Shown in pieces: positions 17,262-21,924 of a stretch of DNA of 21,924 bases. The stretch covers positions 1 to 21,924 of the forward strand of contig JBKPHS010000038.1 of assembly GCA_046729975.1 (NCBI GenBank), in the 5' to 3' direction. Each line of letters starts with the position of its first letter. Position 1 is the first letter of the stretch. This DNA comes from JBKPHS01 sp046729975 (lineage in GTDB: Bacteria > Actinomycetota > Thermoleophilia > Solirubrobacterales > Thermoleophilaceae). The notes under the pieces are model-generated. The model had not been told where the DNA came from. It saw only the letters and a list, made by a program, of their open reading frames with translations, and made no database searches. Made by a program: the position numbers and the translations under genes.

Positions 17262-17336
17262 AAAGTCGTCAGTCGCCAGTCGCCAGTCGTCTGGACTGAA
17301 GACCGAAGACTGAAGACCGAAGACTGGAAGACTGAG
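17249..17336. repeat. Compound repeat between xerD and mutM
   Basis: A perfect 10-bp inverted repeat, GGCGACTGGC (17249-17258) and GCCAGTCGCC (17275-17284), spans the xerD stop codon. Four 7-bp direct units AGTCGYC run 17264-17291. After a short join, two perfect 14-bp units ACTGAAGACCGAAG run 17295-17322, followed by a partial copy ACTGGAAG and ACTGAG. The AG-rich composition of the second half differs from surrounding DNA. There is no U-tract. It may terminate xerD, or be a dispersed minisatellite-like repeat. Confidence 0.75.
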
Positions 17337-17353
17337 CACGGCCGTGCCCTTCC

Positions 17354-17359
17354 TAAGCT
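17354..17359 (+). promoter_or_regulatory. Candidate mutM -10 box, leaderless layout
   Basis: TAAGCT is followed by 7 nt and GTG 17367. No Shine-Dalgarno precedes the gene. A clear -35 is not visible in the adjoining repeat. Confidence 0.35.
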
Positions 17360-17366
17360 TCCTTGC

Positions 17367-18221
17367 GTGCCCGAGCTTCCCGAGGTAGAGACGATCCGCC
17401 GGCAGCTGGCCCCCGAGGTCGAGGGGCGGGTGCTCGAGCGCCTCGAGGTACTCGACGCGCGCTGGTGCGAGCCGGCGCCGCCTTCCGAGGTCGACGACGC
17501 CGTGCGCGGCCGCGCCGTCGAGCGTCTGTCCCGGCGCGGCAAGTACCTCGTCTGGGAGCTCGCCGACGAGGTCTATGTGGTCATGCATCTGCGCATGACC
17601 GGCAACCTGCTGCTCGTGGAGCGGCCCGAACCGGACCCGCCCCACCTGCGCGCGCGGCTCGTGCTCGACTCCGGGCGGGAGGTGCGTTTCGTGGACGTCC
17701 GCCGTTTCGGCACGGGTGTCGTCCTGCTCGGCCAGCCCGCGCTCGACGCCTACTTCGCAAGCCGGCTCGGGGTCGAGCCGCTCGGCCCCGACTTCACCGC
17801 CGAGGCGCTCCGCGCGCTCGCAAAGGGCCGACGCGCGCCCGTCAAGGCGTTCCTGCTGACCCAGGAGCGGATCGCGGGCGTGGGCAACATCTATGCAGAC
17901 GAGGCGCTCTTTCGCGCGCGCGTCCATCCGCTGCGGCCCGTGGGGACGCTGAGGCGCGCGCAGCTCGTGGCGCTGAGGGACGCGGTGGTCGAGTCGCTCG
18001 AGGCCGGCATCGACGGGCGCGGCGCGACGATCGACGACTTCCGCCACGCCGACGGCGCCCGCGGCTCGTTCCAGGACCGCTTCCTCGTGCACCGGCGCGA
18101 GGGTGAGTCCTGCCCTCGCTGTGGCGCGCCGATCCGAAAGCTGCGCGCGGCGGGGCGCGGGACCTACGTCTGCGAGCGCTGCCAGCCGAAGCCGAGGGTC
18201 AGCCGGCGAGCAGCTCGCTGA
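17367..18221 (+). CDS. mutM: Formamidopyrimidine-DNA glycosylase
   Basis: The enzyme removes 8-oxoguanine and formamidopyrimidines and nicks the abasic site. The protein is 284 aa. After GTG 17367 the N-terminus is PELPEVETIRR, giving the catalytic Pro2 and Glu3; the start must be here because Pro2 is the nucleophile. Lys59 in RRGKYLVW is the conserved phosphate-contacting Lys. HLRMTGNLL, FVDVRRFG and GVGNIYADEALF are the usual core motifs. The C-terminal zinc finger has Cys249-x2-Cys252 and Cys269-x2-Cys272, with GRGTY between them. The last 23 nt overlap the convergent glutaredoxin gene. Endonuclease VIII (Nei) is excluded by the PELPEVET start and the overall pattern. Confidence 0.97.
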   Translation: MPELPEVETIRRQLAPEVEGRVLERLEVLDARWCEPAPPSEVDDAVRGRAVERLSRRGKYLVWELADEVYVVMHLRMTGNLLLVERPEPDPPHLRARLVLDSGREVRFVDVRRFGTGVVLLGQPALDAYFASRLGVEPLGPDFTAEALRALAKGRRAPVKAFLLTQERIAGVGNIYADEALFRARVHPLRPVGTLRRAQLVALRDAVVESLEAGIDGRGATIDDFRHADGARGSFQDRFLVHRREGESCPRCGAPIRKLRAAGRGTYVCERCQPKPRVSRRAAR

Positions 18222-18462
18222 GACTGCCGTCGCGATCGGCCTCGAGCAGCTCCCTGAAGCCGCCAATCGCGCGCTCCCCGACCACCACCTGCGGGAAGGT
18301 CATCTGTCCCGTGAGCTCGATCAGCTCGGCGCGGGCGGCGGGGTCCCTTGAGAGGTTGACCTCCGCGTAGATCACGCCGCGGCTGTCGAGCAGAGCCTTC
18401 GCCTGGCGGCAGAAGCCACAGGGGTCGGTGGTGTAGACGACGACTCCGTTCGTGTCCGACAT
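18199..18462 (-). CDS. Glutaredoxin-like protein with CGFC active site
   Basis: The protein is 87 aa, one thioredoxin-fold domain of normal glutaredoxin length. The redox motif is Cys15-Gly-Phe-Cys18 in TTDPCGFCRQA. The cis-proline loop is TFPQVVVGERAIGGF, with Phe for the usual Val before Pro, and the GGF-x-EL signature follows. Such proteins reduce disulfides or mixed disulfides with glutathione or, in actinobacteria, mycothiol-type thiols (mycoredoxins usually have CPYC or CGYC). ATG 18462 has a leaderless-type -10, TAGACT, 9 nt upstream. It converges on mutM with a 23-nt coding overlap and diverges from recO with only 19 nt between starts. Confidence 0.92.
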   Translation of the reverse strand: MSDTNGVVVYTTDPCGFCRQAKALLDSRGVIYAEVNLSRDPAARAELIELTGQMTFPQVVVGERAIGGFRELLEADRDGSLSELLAG

Positions 18463-18471
18463 CGCGATCAG

Positions 18472-18481
18472 AGTCTAGAAA
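18472..18481. promoter_or_regulatory. Overlapping divergent -10-like boxes between glutaredoxin and recO
   Basis: On the minus strand TAGACT (18472-18477) precedes the glutaredoxin ATG by 9 nt, a good leaderless layout. On the plus strand TAGAAA (18476-18481) directly abuts GTG 18482. The two share the palindrome TCTAGA (18474-18479). The plus-strand hexamer is too close to act as the recO -10 for a full-length message, so recO is probably transcribed from further upstream. Confidence 0.4.
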
Positions 18482-19192
18482 GTGCTTTTCAAGACGGAGG
18501 CAGTAGTGCTGCGCTCGATCCGGTTCGGCGAGGCCGACCGCATCCTTCACCTCTATACCGAGGAGCGCGGCCGCGTGAACGCGATAGCGAAGGGCGTGCG
18601 CCGCGTGCGGACGCGCTTCGGAGGGCGCCTCGAGCCCCTCTTCCGCGTCCACCTCGTGCTCCACGAGGGCCGCGGCGAGCTCTGCACGATCACGTCGGCC
18701 GAGACCGTCTACGCGCCGGCCTCGGTGCTCGAGCGCCGCGACGCGCTCGAGCGGGCCACCCAGGCCTGCGACGCGGTGCTGAGGCTGTTCGACTCGGCCG
18801 AGCCGAACCGCGCCGCATACAACCTGCTCTGCCACGAGCTGCGTCTGCTGGACGCCGATCCAGCTGTGGCGACGCGCTCGCAGGCGCTTGCCTTCCGGCT
18901 CAAGCTGCTGCTCGCAGCCGGCTTCGTGCCTGAGCTCGCCGCCTGCGCGGCCTGCGGCGAGCGAGAGCACCTCGGCGCCTTCTCTGCCGCCGCCGGCGGC
19001 GTGGTCTGCTCGGGCTGCGAGGCGGGCTCGTTTCCGCTCGACCCCGGCACCCACGAGTTCCTCGTGGCGGCCCTGGCCCGGCCGCTCGCCGAGTCGCCGG
19101 CGGCACCCGACCGCATGCTGGCGCAGGCCGACCGGGCGATCGCGGAGACGCTCGAGCACCATGCGCATGTGAGGCTGCGAAGAGTGGCCTGA
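18482..19192 (+). CDS. recO: DNA repair protein RecO
   Basis: RecO helps load RecA on SSB-coated single-stranded DNA in the RecFOR pathway. The protein is 236 aa. The N-terminal OB-fold starts FKTEAVVLRSIRFGEADRIL after GTG 18482, which matches the family N-terminus and fixes the start, with GRVNAIAKGVRRVRTRFGGR following. The C-terminal part has the zinc-binding Cys155-x2-Cys158 and Cys176-x2-Cys179. No Shine-Dalgarno is seen. The gene is followed by nested inverted repeats and then ppdK. In several actinobacteria recO lies near dgt-dnaG-rpoD, so those may follow beyond the window (inference). Confidence 0.94.
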   Translation: MLFKTEAVVLRSIRFGEADRILHLYTEERGRVNAIAKGVRRVRTRFGGRLEPLFRVHLVLHEGRGELCTITSAETVYAPASVLERRDALERATQACDAVLRLFDSAEPNRAAYNLLCHELRLLDADPAVATRSQALAFRLKLLLAAGFVPELAACAACGEREHLGAFSAAAGGVVCSGCEAGSFPLDPGTHEFLVAALARPLAESPAAPDRMLAQADRAIAETLEHHAHVRLRRVA

Positions 19193-19196
19193 GTCT

Positions 19197-19274
19197 CAGT
19201 GGGGCAGTGGGCAGAGTCGCCTGGTCCACGGCACTGCCCACTGCAGGCGGCGAAGCCGCCGTTCTGCCCCACTG
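19197..19274. repeat. Nested inverted repeats between recO and ppdK
   Basis: The outer arms CAGTGGGGCAG (19197-19207) and CTGCCCCACTG (19264-19274) pair perfectly over 11 bp. The inner arms GCAGTGGGCAG (19204-19214) and CTGCCCACTGC (19234-19244) also pair over 11 bp. A third hairpin, GGCGGC-GAA-GCCGCC, lies at 19246-19260. Outer and inner left arms share GCAG, so full pairing of both is exclusive at those bases. It could be a recO terminator without a U-tract, a 5' regulatory structure or a dispersed palindromic element. Confidence 0.8.
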
Positions 19275-19282
19275 CCAACTCG

Positions 19283-19288
19283 TAGAAT
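19283..19288 (+). promoter_or_regulatory. Candidate ppdK -10 box, leaderless layout
   Basis: TAGAAT is followed by 9 nt and TTG 19298. The nested repeats end 8 nt upstream, so the -35 region lies within their right arm. No Shine-Dalgarno precedes the TTG. Confidence 0.45.
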
Positions 19289-19297
19289 CGCCCCACC

Positions 19298-21924
19298 TTG
19301 GCCACCGCGGCGAAAACGAAGTACGTGTATGAGTTTTCCGAGGGCTCTCGCGACATGCGGGAGCTGCTCGGCGGCAAGGGCGCGAACGTGGCAGAGATGA
19401 CGCGCATCCTGGGCCCCGAGCGAGTACCTGCCGGCTACACGATCACCACCGAGGCCTGCGTTGCCTACATGAACGCGGGCCGGCGGGAGCCCGAGGGCCT
19501 CGACGAGCAGGTCGCCGACGCCCTCGACCGTCTGGAGGAGCAGGCCGGCAAGCGCCTCGGCAACCCGGAGGACCCCCTGCTCGTCTCCGTCCGGTCGGGC
19601 GCGCGCGAGTCGATGCCCGGGATGCTCGACACAGTCCTGAACCTCGGCCTGAACGACGAGTCGGTCCAAGGCCTGGCCCGCGGAACCGGCAACGAGCGCT
19701 TCGCCTGGGACGCGTACCGCCGCTTCGTGCAGATGTTCGGCAACGTCTGCCGCGACATTCCCGGCGAGCGCTACGAGGACGCGATCAAGGAGCGCAAGCG
19801 GGCAGCCGGCGTGCGGGAGGACACCGAGCTCGGGGTCGAGGACCTGAGGGCGCTGACCGAGGCCTTCAAGGAGATCTTCCGGGCCGAGACCGGGGAGGAT
19901 TTCCCACAGGACCCCCACGACCAGCTCAGGCAGGCGATCCGCGCGGTGTTCGACTCGTGGACCGGCAAGCGCGCCGTCGACTACAGGCGCATGAACCGGA
20001 TCCCGGACGAGTGGGGCACCGCGGTCAACGTCCAGCAGATGGTGTTCGGGAACAAGGGCGAGCGCTCGGGCTCCGGCGTGGCCTTCTCGCGAGACGAGAT
20101 CACCGGCGCGCCCGAGCCGTCCGGCGACTTCCTGCCGAACGCCCAGGGCGAGGACGTCGTCGCCGGCGTGCGCAATCCCCGCGACATCTCCGAGATGAAG
20201 AGCCTCATGCCCGAGGCCTACGACGAGCTCATCGACATCCTCCGCACGCTCGAGTCCCACTATCGCGACATGCAGGACACCGAGTTCACCGTCGAGGACG
20301 GACGCCTGTACATGCTCCAGACGCGTAGCGCCAAGCGGCCGGCGCAGGCCGCCGTGCGCTTCGCCGTCGACGCGGTGAGCGAGGGGCTGCTCGACAGGGC
20401 CGAGGCGCTCGCGACCATCGAGGCCGGCAGGCTCGACGCCCTGCTGCACCCGACCTTCAGCCGCGACGCGGACTACGACGTGCTCGCGCGCGGCATCAAC
20501 GCGTCGCCGGGGGCCGCCAAGGGCGCGATCGCCTTCACCGCCGAGGACGCGGTCACCGCGGCCGAGGACGGGAGAGACGTGATCCTCGTGCGCCCCTTCA
20601 CGGAGGCCGACGACGTGGCCGGGTTCTTCGCCGCACGGGGGATCCTCACCTCGGAGGGCGGCAAGGCCAGCCACGCGGCACTAGTGGCGCGTGGCATGGG
20701 ACGCCCCTGTGTCGCCGGGGCCTCGGACCTCGAGATCGATCTCTCCTCCCACGAGGTTCGGGTCAACGGCACGGTGCTGCGCGAGGGCGACCTGATCGCG
20801 ATCGACGGCACGTCAGGTGTCGTGACGACGGACGACGTGCCGCTCGTGGATCCCGAGGTCGACCCGAACTTCGACACCGTGTTGCGATGGTCGGACGAGC
20901 TACGCCGCCTGGGCGTCCGAACCAACGCGGACACGCCGGAAGACGCCGCCAAGGCGCGCGAGTTCGGCGCGGAGGGAATCGGCCTCTGCCGGACCGAGCA
21001 CATGTTCATAGCCGCGGACCGCCACCCCAAGATGCGGGCGATGATCATGGCCGAGACCGAGGAGGAGCGCAGGCGGGCGCTCGACGAGCTGCTCCCGCTG
21101 CAGCAGGAGGACTTCGAGGGCCTGTTCGACGTCATGAGGGGCCTTCCGGTCACGATCCGGCTGCTCGACCCGCCGCTGCACGAGTTCCTCCCGGGCGTCG
21201 AGGAGATCGCGCAGGACGTCGAGCGCGCGCGGATCGAACGCACCCCCGACCTGGACGAGCTCGAGCGGACGCTCGAGCGCGTGCATCACCTTGCGGAGAC
21301 CAACCCGATGCTCGGCACGCGCGGCGTGCGGCTCGGGATCCTGCATCCCGAGATCTACGAGATGCAGGCGCGGGCGATCGTCCGCGCGGCGAAGGCGGTA
21401 CGCGAGCGCACGGGCGAGGCGCCGCACCTCGAGATCATGATCCCCCTCGTGGCCTACGAGAAGGAGCTCGAGCTGATGCGGAGCCTCGTGGAGCGGGTCC
21501 ACGAGGAGGAGGGGGGCGGGGTGGAGCTGACGGTCGGCACGATGATCGAGCTGCCGCGCGCCTGCTTCGCCGCGGACAGGATCGCGAGCGTGGCGGACTT
21601 CTTCTCCTTCGGGACGAACGACCTGACGCAGACGGCGCTCGGGTTCTCGCGCGACGACGTGGAGGGCAAGTTCCTCGCGAAGTACATCGAGCGGGGGATC
21701 GTGGACCGCAGCCCGTTCGAGACGATCGACAAGCCGGGGGTTGGCTGGCTCGTCCGGCTCGCCGCGTGGACGGGCCGCGAGGCCAAGCCGGGCCTGAAGC
21801 TCGGCATTTGCGGCGAGCACGGCGGGGACCCCGAGTCGATCGCCTTCTTCCACATGGCCGGCCTCGACTACGTGAGCTGCTCGCCGTACCGGGTGCCGAT
21901 CGCGCGGGTGGCCGCGGCGCAGGC
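19298..21924 (+). CDS. ppdK: Pyruvate, phosphate dikinase, 3' end cut by the window
   Basis: The enzyme interconverts pyruvate, ATP and phosphate with PEP, AMP and pyrophosphate. 875 codons are present with no stop. The family is about 875-900 aa, so only a few residues are missing. The N-terminal nucleotide-binding domain begins KYVYEFSEG, then GGKGANVAEMTRI, SVRSGARESMPGMLDTVLNL and RFVQMFGNVC. The swivelling domain carries catalytic His459 in TSEGGKASHAALVARGMG. The PEP/pyruvate barrel has GEHGGDPESIAF with Cys838, FSFGTNDLTQTALG, and SPYRVPIARVAAAQ at the very end. Residue 457, two before the His, is Ala, where PPDK normally has the regulatory Thr. TTG 19298 has a leaderless-type -10 9 nt upstream; no nearer start fits. 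Its neighbour recO is not functionally related. Confidence 0.97.
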   Translation, partial: MATAAKTKYVYEFSEGSRDMRELLGGKGANVAEMTRILGPERVPAGYTITTEACVAYMNAGRREPEGLDEQVADALDRLEEQAGKRLGNPEDPLLVSVRSGARESMPGMLDTVLNLGLNDESVQGLARGTGNERFAWDAYRRFVQMFGNVCRDIPGERYEDAIKERKRAAGVREDTELGVEDLRALTEAFKEIFRAETGEDFPQDPHDQLRQAIRAVFDSWTGKRAVDYRRMNRIPDEWGTAVNVQQMVFGNKGERSGSGVAFSRDEITGAPEPSGDFLPNAQGEDVVAGVRNPRDISEMKSLMPEAYDELIDILRTLESHYRDMQDTEFTVEDGRLYMLQTRSAKRPAQAAVRFAVDAVSEGLLDRAEALATIEAGRLDALLHPTFSRDADYDVLARGINASPGAAKGAIAFTAEDAVTAAEDGRDVILVRPFTEADDVAGFFAARGILTSEGGKASHAALVARGMGRPCVAGASDLEIDLSSHEVRVNGTVLREGDLIAIDGTSGVVTTDDVPLVDPEVDPNFDTVLRWSDELRRLGVRTNADTPEDAAKAREFGAEGIGLCRTEHMFIAADRHPKMRAMIMAETEEERRRALDELLPLQQEDFEGLFDVMRGLPVTIRLLDPPLHEFLPGVEEIAQDVERARIERTPDLDELERTLERVHHLAETNPMLGTRGVRLGILHPEIYEMQARAIVRAAKAVRERTGEAPHLEIMIPLVAYEKELELMRSLVERVHEEEGGGVELTVGTMIELPRACFAADRIASVADFFSFGTNDLTQTALGFSRDDVEGKFLAKYIERGIVDRSPFETIDKPGVGWLVRLAAWTGREAKPGLKLGICGEHGGDPESIAFFHMAGLDYVSCSPYRVPIARVAAAQ

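Noticed and set aside
17249..17336. CRISPR array
   Set aside because: Units of 7 and 14 bp are contiguous, without unique spacers of regular length, and no cas genes are nearby.
19196..20674. Long minus-strand open frame opposite ppdK
   Set aside because: It is a shadow of the ppdK reading frame, with low-complexity Gly/Arg/Ala/Val content and no recognisable motif; ppdK on the plus strand has full family motifs.

Overview
The window is GC-rich, densely packed bacterial chromosome (by eye about 70% G+C). Many genes start with GTG or TTG, stop and start codons often overlap, and several promoters look leaderless. The order tlyA-nadK-recN ... steA-steB ... pyrG ... Nudix ... xerD is the order recalled for the Mycobacterium tuberculosis block Rv1694-Rv1701. 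I therefore infer an actinobacterium. Extra genes in the block, and the style of the secreted protein, suggest a deep branch such as Thermoleophilia (Solirubrobacterales or Gaiellales). The class-level assignment is a guess; the phylum is well supported.

Layout. Positions 1-2210: isoprenoid precursor supply, with the 3' end of a polyprenyl diphosphate synthase overlapping dxs. Positions 2211-2712: a minus-strand gene for a small four-helix membrane protein with an intrinsic terminator, facing dxs and diverging from tlyA. Positions 2713-6129: tlyA (rRNA methyltransferase), nadK (NAD kinase) and recN (DNA repair). Positions 6134-7417: a minus-strand FAD monooxygenase-like gene that interrupts the conserved order. 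Positions 7565-10537: steA, steB and a MraY/WecA-family sugar-phosphate transferase, a probable division and cell-wall module. Positions 10530-16250: an apparent operon of pyrG, an M20 peptidase, a DUF3866 protein, an ADP-ribose pyrophosphatase-like Nudix protein and a secreted repeat protein. Positions 16323-17261: xerD-type recombinase. Positions 17262-17366: a repeat-rich spacer. Positions 17367-19192: mutM, a minus-strand glutaredoxin, and recO. Positions 19193-19297: nested inverted repeats. Positions 19298 to the end: pyruvate, phosphate dikinase, missing only its last few residues.

Most genes are housekeeping: isoprenoids, RNA modification, NADP and CTP supply, DNA repair, chromosome resolution, division and C3 carbon metabolism. 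I see no CRISPR array, insertion sequence, prophage, tRNA, rRNA or obvious defence system. No gene-free stretch exceeds 150 bases. I found no convincing new multi-gene system. The parts most worth a second look are the steA-steB-GT4 trio, the uncharacterised M20/DUF3866/Nudix/secreted-protein run, an Ala for Thr change beside the PPDK catalytic His, the leaderless-promoter pattern, and two structured intergenic repeats.
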